Source: Austropuccinia psidii
Taxonomy: Eukaryota > Basidiomycota > Pucciniomycetes > Pucciniales > Sphaerophragmiaceae
DNA: 64,000 nucleotides
Direction of reading: 5' to 3'
Assembly (NCBI GenBank): GCA_023105745.1
Contig: JALGQZ010000008.1
Coordinates: 44,079,618-44,143,617 of the forward strand
Each line of letters opens with the position of its first letter. Position 1 is the first letter of the stretch. Below the pieces are notes generated by a model, which was not told where the DNA came from, ran no database searches, and worked only from the letters and a program-made list of their open reading frames with translations. A program made the position numbers and the translations under genes. Positions 13,623-26,512 of this stretch are shown one piece after another.

Positions 13623-14903
13623 ATGAGCCCTATCCCAGCTCATGGTGATAGGGAATCACCACTACTTTCAAGTAGGAGTGAAGCCACTAACCTAACATGT
13701 CTCCCCTCTGAAGACATGATGATGTGTGAAGAATATAGCATCAATACAAATAAGCCTGATTAAGGGACTAAAGCCCTATTTAACATGATTAGAAACATTA
13801 ACAATAGACTAGATACAATAGAAAATAATAATACAAAAAAGCTTCAAACTAAAAAAACAGTTCATCCTCCCTCCCAACAAGAAATGATTAATAGACTAAT
13901 AGCAGTGAACAAAGAACTAATGACAGAAGTACAAAGATTAAAGAAGATCATAGAAAGCCACATTCCCTCTGCAGCCAACTACACACCAAATCCACCAACA
14001 TTTGCTGAATAATTAACACAAAACATTGGGTCCCAGCCCATGCCAGCAAGAACCCCATACCCTCTCCCAGAGCCTCAAAACAGAGCAATAAACATATTTA
14101 TGAGGGGTAATATCCTCATAAGAACCAAGCGCAAAGGAGAAAGTTTTTTCCAGAGTGATGATGCAGAAACAATTTCAGGTAAATTCATCAAAGCCTTGAG
14201 ATCCCTGAATGTCAGAGTAAAAAAAGAAGAGATAGAGATAAAATCAGTAACTAGATATGAGTCAGTCAATGTAAGCTTTTATAATAAAGATAGAGCACAG
14301 GCAAGATGGCTATCAGAACATATACACCATTGGACTTGCCTAGCCGACCTCATTTTCATCACATCCTAAGCCGTTTTCCTTGTTTCAATCCACTTGGTAC
14401 CAACACACTTTGATATCACAGAAAAATTATCAGTCAAAGAATTTTTCCAAGACAAAAATATCCCAATGGAATCCCTTAAAAAATTGAAATGGGTTGGTGA
14501 TCCATGTTGTGAAAAAAAAGCCCATGGTTCATTAATTTCTTACTTAAGTGATCAGGAGATTGCCAAAAATATAATCAGAGGACATCTAGCATTTAAGAGA
14601 ACACACCTACAAATGGTAAGCTTTCAACTGGGACCAATCCAATGCTTTAATTGCCTAAAGGTAGGCCATATTGCAAGCAGCTGTAAGAATAAGCCCACAT
14701 GCATAAGATTCCGTCATCAACATAAGGTGAAAGAATGCAGAGAAGAGATAGATTACCAGAGCTTCATAAGATGGATGAAACATCACATGGAAAATGACAA
14801 ACCTGTTAATAGAATTTATGAAAAGTATTTCCATTCTGTTTTCAGTAACAAGTGCCCCATTAAGCAGGCCAAACTGGAGAAATCCAGTACAGCCAGATCA
14901 TAA
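13623..14903 (+). pseudogene. LINE ORF1 (gag-like, CCHC knuckle)
   Basis: One reading frame runs from the ATG at 13623 to 14903 with three internal stops (near 13761, 14010 and 14367) and no frameshift. The N-terminal part has a helical, coiled-coil-like stretch (13785-13990). The C-terminal half carries a zinc knuckle CFNCLKVGHIASSC near 14645-14690 and a second one in which a Cys is replaced (CIRFRHQHKVKEC). This is the layout of the RNA-binding ORF1 protein of Tad-like LINEs. Three stops in an otherwise continuous frame indicate moderate decay. Confidence 0.8.
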
Positions 14904-14944
14904 TTAAGGGAAGCCAACACCCACAACAACAAATAATAAATATA

Positions 14945-17900
14945 ATGAGTAGGTTCTCTGGAACCAGAGTAAGCTTAATCCCACCAGTAAACCACAACAG
15001 AATATTGATACTACAATTAAACTGTCACAGCTGAAAAGACACAATTCTTACCTTACTAAACATCAAACAACAGAACATAGCATTACCTATCCAAGAACCA
15101 TGGGTCTATCACCACAAACTACAGCCACCTACACATAATGCCTGGAGGAGAATAACTCCAGTCAGCTCCCCACAAACACAAGACAAGAGACTGAGAACAT
15201 GCATCTATATCAGAAATTTTATCCCATCAAAAAATATCACAATTAGAGAGGATAACAATAAATTCAAGACCTCTGTATCAATCAACTTAGATGGGGAAAA
15301 AAAGCTCACACTAAAATCACTATAAAATCCACCCACATTATTTTAGGGCATTATCATCCTATATAACAACCTGAATAATATAGATCATTGGAACAACCCA
15401 GCTTTCATTGCCATGGACTCCAATCTCCAATCAAAACTTTGGAACCCCAGAGGCTAAAGCCATGTCCATCCCAAAGCAAAAGACCTCATCATAATATGCA
15501 GTTCAAAAGGATTTAAACTTTGCTCACCCAAAGGACCACCAGAATTTACACAATCAACCTCTTATGGGCCGACTTTACAGAAATACAACTGGTTGAAAAG
15601 AGCAGCATTGACACCAATAACCACTCTTCTGACCATCAATCAATAAAGACAATCCTAAATCTAAAAGAGAAAACACTTAAAGTCAGAGAACTCTATTGAA
15701 TGATGAAAATCACCAACCTAGATGAAAGTGTCTTCATTCAATACATCAAACCAGATTTTGCAAGAGAAATACAGAGTACCGCTCCACAAACAAAAGAGAA
15801 AATAGACCAGGATGCAGAGTGGATAAGAAACACATTAAAATATGCATATTTAAAACAGGCAAAATGGGTGAAAATAAACACCAACAAAGCAAATGATTGG
15901 TGGAACAAGAAATTGTTGAATCCCATAGTGAAAGATAGAAATTGGGAAAGAAGATAGATGTTACTAACCAGATCAGCAGAAGCTAATAGCTTTTACCAAA
16001 AGTGGCAACAGTTTTTTAAAACCAAGGTCAAAGAACTTAAAAGAAACCATTGGAGAGCGTTTCTAGAAACCAATGGACCAAATCATGCATTTGTTGCATT
16101 TTGATTCACAAAAACAAGGGCATGCGGGAAGGTCCACCCATAGAGAAATTCACAGGGGAAACTAACCAATTACAAGCAGGAAAAAGGTGACATTTCTTTT
16201 CAGAATGTTTTCTCAGGAAGGCACCCCAATAGGAGAAATGGAAGAACCGCCAGTAATACCTAATCAGACCCAATCATTTCAATTTGAGAAAATAACAAGG
16301 GATGAACTTCAAATTAACAGGAAAAAAAGCCCAGGGCCTGACGGAATACCAAATGAGCTGATAAAAATAGCTTGAAAATTGATTATAGATAATCTTACTG
16401 ACCTTTGTAAGAATTTCCCTGCAACAGGACACTTCCCAATTCCATGAAAGAGAGCCTCGACAATTATCATCCAAAAGGCAAATAAGAATGACTACTCAGC
16501 TCTTTCAGCTTATAGGCCAATTGCCTTACTTAAAACGTTAATTAAATTACTTGAGAGAATACTAAATACCCAAATAATGTACTGGAGCCACAAAACAGGA
16601 GCCATCACAGGATGAAGCTTTGTAGGAAGGAAGGGCCACAATATAGAAGAAGCCATGACCCTACTCAACTCTTGGGTCAAAGAGAAGTGGAGGAGAGGTG
16701 AAGTAGTAGCGAGTGTATTCCTTGATGTGATATTTGCCTACCTTGTGGTCCATAGAGAGAAGCTACTGCATTTACTAACCCAAAAGAAGGCTCCATACTA
16801 CACAATAGCCATAACCTGTTCCTTCTTACTTACCAGATACACAGAATCAAAGCTAGACAACTTCATATCCCAAATGAAATTGTTAGAAAGAGGACTACCT
16901 CAAGGCTCCCCACTATCATTTACATTAGAATGAACTCATGAATCTGAACTAAAAGGTGCTTACACAGACCCAAACAAGTCAAATTGCCTTTCCATATGTT
17001 ATATCAATGATGTTACACACATGGTAGCAGAAGACACCATGCTAGAGGCAATGAGAGAGATCGAAAGCCTCAGAAGACAAATTATAGAGTGCGGGAGGAA
17101 AATGGGATCTGAATTAAACAAAGAAAATCATGTTATTCACTGGCTCAGAAAAAGAACAGGGACAACTAAAATCAGGAGAGTAACACCTGAATCCAAGTAA
17201 CAGAACAAGATGGTTGGAAATCATCCTAGACTCAAAACTAACATGTGAAAAACAAATTGACACAGTCAAATCAAGATCAGAAACTCCAATAGCACAAATA
17301 AACAGAATCAGTAAGATATATTTTAGAATAAGCATAAAAGACACATGCACCCTTATTAAAGCAGTCCTGTACACCAGAATTTTATTTGTAAGTATCCTAT
17401 GGGTAAACACCTCAACACAGAAAAAGGTTGGGCCCATAATTGAAAAAACATAGAACAGAGAAGCAATAATGGTAATGGGCTCCCTAAAACCCATTCCACT
17501 GATATTCCTGAAGAGAGATAGCAAATCAAAATTAATTCTATCAACACACATAGTACAAACACACAATATGAAACTGCAACTTGCAACAAAGAAAGAAATA
17601 TACCCAGTAAAACCAGAATACTTAAAGAACTACAGGAAACAGTAAGGTCATACCCATCCTTGATCCATAAACTAATCCATAAAGACAAAAAAGTAGAAAA
17701 CATTAGCCCAATTATGGAGTTGATAGCCTCATTCCCAAAAAAACAATGGGGGAAACTCCTGCCAATCAAAAACATGGGCATGATGAAAGAGGAATCCATT
17801 GAAAAATTCAAATAAATGGTAAGAGATGGAACACCACAGGACTTCAAAATATTTATGGATGGGTCAGACATACTGGGAAAAGGCAAAGGGGCAGAAGCAG

Positions 17901-18162
17901 TAACAATGTCATTGGGATTAATAGTAACAAGACACATCATGGAAACAACCCCAGAAACCAACTTTGAATTGGAACTGGTAGGACTTAAATTATCAATAGA
18001 ACTGGTAAGGAGACAGCTGTAATAAAAAAGGGAAAGGAAAGAACTGATGGGTAAAGGAAATATTTTGTGTGACACTCAGGGGGCATTGAGGAAGGTGGAA
18101 ACCCCAAAAGCGCCATCAATGGGCCAACAATTGTACCTCCAAATCAGTAAAAAGTTATTATC
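14945..18162 (+). pseudogene. LINE ORF2: endonuclease, reverse transcriptase, RNase H (broken, split)
   Basis: The APE endonuclease start is visible (LQLNCH near 15015; Glu in IQEPW near 15100). The reverse transcriptase has the KKSPGPDGIPNELIK block at 16322-16366 and the active-site box YINDV near 17005, where F/YxDD is expected, so the catalytic pair is broken. RNase H begins near 17840 (FMDGSD, then ELELVGLKLS, then CDTQGALRK). Many stops and shifts are present. The coding sequence is cut at 18162 inside RNase H by element B and continues at 28413. The long antisense frame at 17356-18075 is a shadow of this region. Confidence 0.85.
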
Positions 18163-20068
18163 TGTAAGATGTGTCTATGAAACTGTTGATAATATTACTA
18201 TTAATCAACAGTACTATGACTGTTATTATGAAATATAATAATGAAAATTATTATAACCACAATCAAATGATAAAAGAATCATTTCTTTTGCATTTTATAC
18301 ACTACTAGTGATTATAACAGTAAGCAGTAACTGTCTACAAGAATCAATTACAAGAAGAATTTCATAATAAAAGCTTCTTTATTAAAATAATATAATTATT
18401 TTAATATATACTTATCTTTTACAAAAATAACTATAAAGATAACTCTTGAAGAAAACTATCACTAGAGAAAAACTTTAAGAATTATGATAAATCACTCACT
18501 ATTAATGCAATGAGCCTTTTTAGAAGATAATAGTAGAGAGATTTGACATAGAATTGTGGATTTAATGGATCAAAAAATTATTTTATGAAAATATTACAAC
18601 AACATATAGTTGATTTTTATGATTTCAAGTCCTTCTGATTGATTCTGAAAGATTTATAACATTTAAGAAAATATTTAACTAATACTTACTTGTTGGTACT
18701 AAAGGTATAATTGAATAATGTGATAATTTGGAAAAACAGCAAGAGGAAGCCTCTTTTAAGTCTAGAAAAGCTCACAGAGGTGTGCCATGGAGAAAATTGA
18801 AAAACCAGTGAGGGAGAGACCAATAAAACTTTCTGGATTATTGGTTGCATCATCTGTTTTCACGTAAGATTATCATAATTACTCAATTGAGGCATTTACA
18901 TGACTACCAACCCATTTATGGTTAAGAATAAAAGGAGCAACAACTGTAAATATTCTTTTATTCCAAAATATTAATTCATTTCTCAAAGTTATCAATGTTA
19001 TTGTAAATTTCATCACAGAATGCATTTTCTGTAAATTTTCAAAGATTCTGTGTTTTACATGGAATCATCAAAAATGGACTGTATGTAAAACTTTTGATTT
19101 TACATATAAAAGTATTATTATTTTTGGGTTTTATATGGATTATACAGCTCTTAATTGGTCCTGAAAGTTTCAGGAATATTAATTATGAATAGTATTTTTA
19201 ATGAATTTTTGACGTTGTTACCTCATTTCCACATAGAATTTCAAATAGCAGTATATGGCTGGTTGCTATGAGGTAAATCATTGGATACTAGTCCAAAAAG
19301 GGTTTTAATTACTCTTTTGGGGCTTATATATGGAAATTAATTAAGAATTGACATGGTTACACGAGTCTTAGTTGCTCTTTACCTCCTTGGCACATCAAAA
19401 TAGCAGCTTATTTGCTATTTTCTTATGACATACTGAAGTTTTGACTTGGTAACCAAGTTCCCAAAAGGTTTTAGTTTACTAATTGGGCCAAGATCAGCCA
19501 TGGAGGCAATTTTTAGAGCTTTACATCTGGTAGAGGCCTCAGAAGTTGGGTACCCTGGCTTTCTTTGATGTCTTTTGTCCCCCCTAGCTATTATCACGTC
19601 AAAAATAGAGATTCAGGCTTCAAGACTGATATCCACTATGGGTGTACCAAAAGTGCATATAGAAATACCATAGTATTAAGTTTCCAAAACATGCACAACA
19701 CTATTCTCAGTGTATGTGTAACATGGGATTTCTCACATTCCCATTATTTTGGCGTGAAATTGAGAAAAACAAATATTTTCATAGCTCTTTTATGTGGTAT
19801 TGAAGTATTTTCCACATTACCACCTCAAAGAGTTAATTTGAGCTTATTCACTATAACAAGCTACCCCAGGTGAAATTTTGTTACAAATCAAAATCTGGCT
19901 TTAAATACATGGATTTACTTACTCAATAAAAAGTTGTTCATCTTTTCTGAAATCAAAAATGATGAATTTTGAATATATGCAGGACTTATGGGTAATGCAT
20001 AGTTCAGAATTCACTTTTAAGATAATTGTGGCCTATTTGGGTATGTGAAATATACCTCAAGGCTCACA
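18163..20068 (-). repeat. 3' LTR of element B
   Basis: This is a direct repeat of 26513-28412, about 1.9 kb, with TG...CA termini. A solo copy of the same LTR lies at 49901-51790 in the opposite orientation. Confidence 0.94.
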
Positions 20069-20081
20069 TTACCTCCCACCA
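20069..20081 (-). promoter_or_regulatory. Polypurine tract of element B
   Basis: On the minus strand the sequence GGTGGGAGGTAA directly precedes the 3' LTR. It is comparable with the GGAGGGAGGGTA tract of element A. Confidence 0.75.
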
Positions 20082-20210
20082 AAAAATAAGCTGTACTACA
20101 ATTTTATCAATGGTATAAAGAAGAAAAAGGCCCCAAAGAGGGTTAATGTCCACTGTCCACATCTTCAAATTACTCAGATCAAGTAGTTCAAAGCACATTT
20201 ATAGACATAT

Positions 20211-23200
20211 TCAGGCTTGTGACCTTCTTTCATGTCTAGATCTTCTTAAGAGTTTATTTGAGTCAGGTATTTCTGATTCTGCCAGCCATTCATGTTCATG
20301 TACTGGATTTCTACATCTGACAAGATATTCTCTTTGATCTTTACCCCTAAGTCTCCTTCCTTTAATGACTTTATTTATCTTTTTGTTTTCACGCTGTTCC
20401 ACTGGTGGTACAGTCAAAGGAGTTGGGTTCCTTAAAGGAAATAATTTTTTGTCAGTTGGTTGATAAGGGTTTATCAAGCTGACTGGAAAGGTGGGGTGTT
20501 TATTTTCCAATTCACCACTCAATTCCACTTGAACTGCATTGGTTCCATGTAAGGTAACAATAACAAAAGGGCCTAAATAGGAATATTTAAGTTTCTTTGG
20601 GCCTTTGATATTATTAAAATTCAAGGTTGAAGCTAGAACTAAGTCCCCTAACTTGAAGTCTGGTACTTTGTGACTCTTGTCCCACTTCTGTTTTACATAG
20701 TCAAAAGTGTCATTAATACTCTTTTTTGCATGATGTTTCACTTTATCAAGCATTATCTTGAAGCTGGAAGCTGTAGGATGAATGTCAATCAAGTCTTTTC
20801 TCAGTGTGTCTCCTGGAAGTCTTGGATTCCATCCTTTTTCTAACATAGCAGGAGTTTGACCTGTGGAAGAATGGACTGATGTCCTATATGCCAATTCCAA
20901 TGCAGGTATCAGAGTGCACCAGTCATGGGTAAATCAATCTGAGTTTTTGAATTCTAACCCATAATCATGAAATCTCCTGATCATGTCTTCTAAAGTTTGA
21001 ATCATCCTCTCTGCTAACCCATCTGGTTGAGGGTGATATGCTGTAGAGAATGATAACTTAGTCCCAAACAATCTATGAAGATTGGTCCAAAGTGCAGCTG
21101 TGGATTTGGAATCTCTGTCACTTATGATTTTTTGAGAACCCTGTATTAGAAATAACTCTACTCCATAGAAGAAGAGCTTTATCCATAGCAGTGTCATCTT
21201 TATGACATGGTAATAATATGGGAGTCTTGCTATATCTGTCTACCATGAGTAAACAAGCATTATAACTTTTGTCACCACTTGGAGGAAGTGATGTGACCCA
21301 ATACATGTGAACAACTTCCCAAGGGGATTTTGGTTCTTGAATATGGATCATAACTCCAAATTACTTGCCTGTACTCCTGTTTTCTTTTTGGCATCTATCA
21401 CAGGTATGGCAATATTCAATGGTCTCTTTTCTCCAAGATGACCACCATGCACAGCTCTTTACTTTTTCAAGTTTTCTGTCTTCTGACAGGTGTCCACAGT
21501 AGATGCTCTCATGGCATTCATGAAGGATGGTATTGATAAGAAGTCTGCTAAATAATGTCATTACACAAGAATTTTCGGTTCTGTGGTAAATTATTTCATC
21601 AAACAAGTGAAATATTCCTTCAGAATAGCAATTTTTCCAAACTTCATCCAGTGAATTGACTAAAGATGTATCTTTTCAGTCTTTATCTTCTAAAGAAGTC
21701 AATATATGGTAATTCTTGTCTTGCGTATAAGATTCTCTGACTTCTTCAAAGAGTTCAGTCCCAATATCAGGTATGTTAATTCCTTTAGTTGGAATCTGTG
21801 GTTCTGCTTCCAAGGGTACATAAGCTGGGTTTTCAGGATTATTGGCTTATGCCCACCTGCTAATTCCATCAGCATTCTTGTGAATATTTCCTGCTTTAAA
21901 AACTATAGTCATGTTCCCTCTATATTCTTGAATGGCTATTTGCCATCTCAACATATGTCTGTTGGGAGTTTTCATGTTGAGAAGTGATTTCACTGCATTA
22001 CAGTCAGTTATTACTCCAAAAACACTGCCATCAAGGTAAGAGTGCAATTCCTCAAGGGCCCATACCAAACATAAACACTCCATCTGGCTTGCACCATATC
22101 TGGCTTCTGTTGGTTTGATTTTTCTTGAGATGTAACAAACTGGTCCCTCTCTAGGTTTGTCATCAATAATTTGGACTTGATGTAGGGCTTCCCTTAATCC
22201 ATCTCCACATGCATCAATGTACAATTTAAAAGGTATATTCCAGTTAGGCATAAAGATTAAAGGTGCTTCTGTAAGAGCTTTCCTTATCTTCTCATAAGCT
22301 TCAATTCTCTCCTGTGTCATCTCAAATACTGTCTCTTGATCAAATGTTCTATAGAGTGACTTGGCTAGAATTGAAAATTCCTTCAAGTGTTGCCTATGAT
22401 AACTGGAAATTCACAGAAAAGACATCATTTCTTTTTTATTCTGGGGTATTGGCTTAAGTAACACTGCTGCCACTTTATTTTTGTCAATACCCAAGTTTAA
22501 ACCAGAAACAATATGTCCTAATGCTTTGAGTTCTTCAAAACCAAAATTGCATTTCTTCAGTGAAATTTTCATATTCACTTCTGAAGCTTTGTGAAGCACT
22601 CTTTCAAGTCTTTCAAGTTGCAAAGACCATGAATCAGAACATATGATGGTATCATAAATATAAATGATAAGCCATCCTTCAGATAATTCTGGGGGAAAGA
22701 TGGTATTCATAATTCTTTGATAATGAGATGGAGCATTCTTAGTACCAAATGGCATTCTAAGATACTCATAAGTACCACAGTGAGTGATAATTATAAGTAA
22801 TTTCTTAGCTTTAGGTGTCAAAACATTTTGTTGAAAGCCTTTCAATGCATCCATTGATGTTATATACTTTGCTTTAGAAAATTGGGTCAAGGTTTCTTGG
22901 ATTCTAGTAATTGGATACCTATCTGTAGCTATGTAGGTATTCAATTCTCTAAAATCTCCAACCATTCTTGATTTATCATTATGCCAAGCAATAATAGCAG
23001 GTGTTGCCACTTCAACTTCCTCATTATGGCCTACCTTCCTTAGTACACCAAGTTGGATCAACTCTTGGATATGTTTTTCTAAGGATTCTCTAGCTCTGGG
23101 ACTGGATGGATAAGCTGGTGTTCTAAGTACTGGAGGGTATGGTCTTTCAATATTAAGAGTAATATCAACTTCATGCCCTTTTATAGCGCCTAATAGTTTA

Positions 23201-23733
23201 TTATCAGAGGCAAATGCATTCTTATATGTGTATAACACATCAATGCATTCATGCCTCATCTTTGGTGACAATGATGGATTAATTAGGGCTTCAACAAGTT
23301 GATTAGCCACAAATTCTTCCTTATAAGTATCTTTTTTAGAAGATATGATTGATATTTGTTTTGGCATATTTGAAAAAGCAAATTTTTGTATTTTATTTTC
23401 TCCAATTGTGAAATATCTGGCTCTATGGCTATTGATTTCAATACCATAATTATTCAAGTAATCATTTCCAAGAATGATGTGCTGAGATGTGCAATTATCC
23501 ATTCCTAAAATCTCAGTTTTCATTGTTACACTTCCTGTTGGGCTTGGAAATACAACATTAGTGTCCAATATGCCCAAAGGGTAAATATTATTACTGGCAC
23601 TACTAAGTTGTACACCCTCTATTGGTAATAGATGGTTTTTCCATCCAGGGAGTATGGCTTGAAGATGATATTTCCCTCCACAAGTACAAACTGCCCCTGT
23701 ATCCAAATTTACTTTGGCTCCAATATCATTCAT
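20211..23733 (-). pseudogene. Element B pol (protease, RT, RNase H, integrase, chromo-like tail)
   Basis: A 440-codon frame (23733-22411) holds a retroviral-type protease (NLDTGAVCTC near its start) and reverse transcriptase up to the SFL block. A TGA at about 22413 replaces the expected Gly codon, after which the frame continues through RNase H (22386-21847: [22 protein letters not shown]). The integrase has an intact HHCC zinc site (CHTCDRCQ near 21400) and a DDE core (SDRDSK, then [13 protein letters not shown]). A frameshift lies near 21120-21130 and stops lie near 21848, 21680, 21360 and 20935. The tail (20211-20900) has a chromodomain-like end. The RT active-site box reads YIYD rather than YIDD, so reverse transcription is lost. 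Confidence 0.88.
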
Positions 23734-23766
23734 CAGGATTGATGTGATACAAGATGCTCCAGCAGT

Positions 23767-25690
23767 TTATCCTTTACCTCTAGCACGTTTTGTTTTACAA
23801 ATTCTGGCATCCTGGATATTGATAAGGTTATGAATATCCTCACTGTACTGTGGCAAGTGAGTATGGACTTCTGTGACCTCAAAGAAAGCTGTAATGTTTT
23901 CAATGGGATAGTCCTCCACTGGTGTATCCTCAGAGACTGCAGAGTCTTGATCAGATTCTTCTTTCTCTTCAGTACATGGAATTCCTTCAATGACTTGAAC
24001 TTCATTGATTTTTGTATTTTTGGTGCAAGTGTTGGCTAAATGTGAAGTGCTTCCACATTTATGACACTTCAAGACAGGTTTCTCAGGTCTTCTGTCACCT
24101 CTGGAAATCTTTGGGACCATTTTTTACTCCATAGGGATTGAAGTCCAGGTTTTACCAATTCTTGTTCTAGTAATGGTATCTTCGATTGCATTAATGTACT
24201 CCTCTGTTGAACAGGTATCTCAATATATGCACTTGATAGCATGTTCCAGTTCTCCTTCACATTTCCTTAATATTTTCATATTAATCATAGTGTCAGACAT
24301 ATCTGGGTATGAAGCAGATAATCTGTCTTTTTTCTTGAAGAACCAAGTAAGTGGTTTATTTTTTTCTGAGTTAAAAATAGCAATTTCAAAAGAATTTTCC
24401 ATTTTAAACCTCCAAAAAGTATTGGCCCATTTGGTAATCACTTCAGATTTCCACCAATACCAATCATGTTTTCCATGATCTTGTATCATATTTTTATACC
24501 ATTTCTTTGCAGTTCTGGTAAGCAGAGAGTGTAATTTGCCCAACAGAATTTCATCAGGTATATGAAGATCTTGTTGCAACATATCAATAGTTCTGATGAA
24601 CTTGATATGGTTGTATTCACTTTCACCAGAAAGTGTTGGCCATTCTTCCAATTTGGGAATATCTTTTGCAGAGATAACATCTTCTCCTAGAAAAGCGGTC
24701 AGACTTTCTTTCACGGAAAGCTTTTCTTCAGTCAAAGGTGTGGAATGTCTTGGCATATGTGGTTTTGATTGATAATTCTCATGAATTTGCTCTACTTTTC
24801 CAAGTATTTCCTCTTTTAATTTCTTCCTTTCACTGTCACTTCTTGCCAAATGTGTGTTAAATTGACTTGTATTTTCAGCCACTGCCAAAACATAGTCTTT
24901 CAGAACTCTAAGTTGATCATTGATGTTTCTTGTGGAAAAATCTTCCATTTCATTGTCTTGGACATGTTATTTACTCTCAGTTCTGTCACATGTATTGGTA
25001 AGTAATTCCAGTTTGCAATTACAGACTTATGAATTTCAGCAGAATGTTTGTGATTCTTTTTCAAGTAATTGATGTCCAAAGCTATTTTAGTTAGCTTTGC
25101 ATCAATTTTACCAATTTCTACATTAATACTAGCTTTAACAAAATGTATTTCTTGTATTATTTCCATGTAAAGGTTCTGTTCATCCTTTCCTGCTCCTTGT
25201 CTGTAAATTCCATAAGAGTCCTTTCCATATTGAAGACACTGTCCACGGCTGAAGGCTCCAATTTGGGGATCCTGTACCCTTGAGGGTAAGGTCTGTGCCA
25301 ATTGGCTTTGTCTTTGCCCTTGCCTTGATGGTTCTTGGGACCTCTCTGCTTCTTCTGAGGTCCTTGGGGCTTGTTTTTGGTCACTTATGGAGCTGATTTG
25401 AAGCTGGTAGATGCCACTGGGACTTCTGTCTCCAAAGCTGGAATCATTTCCAACTCCTTTTTCTGGTCTATGGATAAAATACTTTGGTTCTTCAACCAAT
25501 TCTTTATCTTTTGGACTTTTCATTTGCAAGAAAATGGTCTCCAACCTCCTAAGAGTTCTATGGTCTTCTCCTGACCCAGAAAGCTCTTGATGTGTAAGTA
25601 GGAGTTCATGGCCCCCTTCCAAAGGCTTGTGAATATTTCCCACTCCTCCTCTTTGGCTGCTCTGAACCAATTTTTGTATTGGCATTGATA
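23767..25690 (-). pseudogene. Element B gag (capsid, zinc knuckle), frameshifted
   Basis: Overlapping minus-strand frames read as one gag. They contain a Gln/Ser-rich N-terminus (25685-24900), a helical capsid region (24948-24220, with the IPKLEEWPTLSGESEYNH block also present in other families) and a CCHC knuckle CHKCGSTSHLANTC near 24045-24085. Register changes near 24930, 24230 and 23760 prevent a single product. A short ATG-led frame begins at about 25890 upstream and may be the original start, entered through an acceptor-like CCAG. Confidence 0.8.
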
Positions 25691-26497
25691 AATTTCTATT
25701 TCTGCCACTTGAAAGTGGTTCAGCCCTTGAAATATTATCATAAATTAGTCCAGATTCAGAATGCAGGCAAAGTTTGTGGGTACAGACCTTGGGGAATGGG
25801 GGGAAACTCTGGAATCCTCCAGATATGTCTTTCTTGAGGAGGATTTGACACTTCTGGATTTAGTCTTGCCTCTTCCTTTTCCACATCCATCTGGTTGGAC
25901 TTAATAGTTGCTTCCATTTATGGTATGCACCATTTTCACATAAATTCAAGAGAAAAAGTGAAATAAAAGGACAGAACCACACACCTTTTTGGTGGTAATT
26001 TAGCTTGTTCTGTTCTGAATAAAGTGTGTCTTTTATCAATTTGCATGTCAATTCTCTCTTCAAATTCTTCTTTTGAAGATTCTGGACTAGTAATATATCT
26101 CTTACTGAGCTTATTACCAGCTGCACTGTATTTTATTAAACACACTAGAGAAAAATTATTTTTATGCTTTTTAAAACATTTTTAAAGATTTTTATAAGTT
26201 TTATTATTTTTTAATATTAAAAAAATTATTCTTTTCAAAGAAAAAAAATTAAAATTCAAGAATTTGATTCAAAATTGATTCAGAGTAACTCAAAGAATAA
26301 TTTTATAAGTTCTTGGATGTGAAAAAGCCACATGTAAAACAATATAAAATTAAACCAAATTCCTAAATGAAAAAGATTTTCAAAACAATTTCAAGAATAA
26401 AAATTATTTTAACTTCAAATTGAACAAAAAAATTATTAAATTAGTATATTTTGGAGCTTAAAAATATATTAATTAAGGGTACAAGGTTGGAAAACAT

Positions 26498-26512
26498 GGC
26501 CAGGCCCCCAAA
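26498..26512 (-). promoter_or_regulatory. Candidate primer-binding site of element B
   Basis: Read on the minus strand, TTTGGGGGCCTGGCC follows the 5' LTR directly. It is almost the same box as in elements A and C, although the LTRs and proteins differ between the families. Confidence 0.6.

Larger units (their letters stand above)
13327..18162 (+). mobile_element. LINE retrotransposon, 5' part (decayed, RNase H type)
   Basis: This is a non-LTR element with two reading regions: ORF1 with zinc knuckles, then APE-type endonuclease, reverse transcriptase and RNase H. The combination resembles Tad/I-like LINEs of fungi. GC content is visibly higher than in the flanks from about 13327. The element stops abruptly at 18162, where element B begins, and resumes at 28413 with the rest of the RNase H domain. 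The 5' boundary is estimated from the composition change only. Confidence 0.85.

Noticed and set aside
17356..18075. 239-codon open frame on the minus strand
   Set aside because: It is antisense to the LINE reverse transcriptase and RNase H region, whose plus-strand motifs are clear. It is a shadow frame with no recognisable domain.
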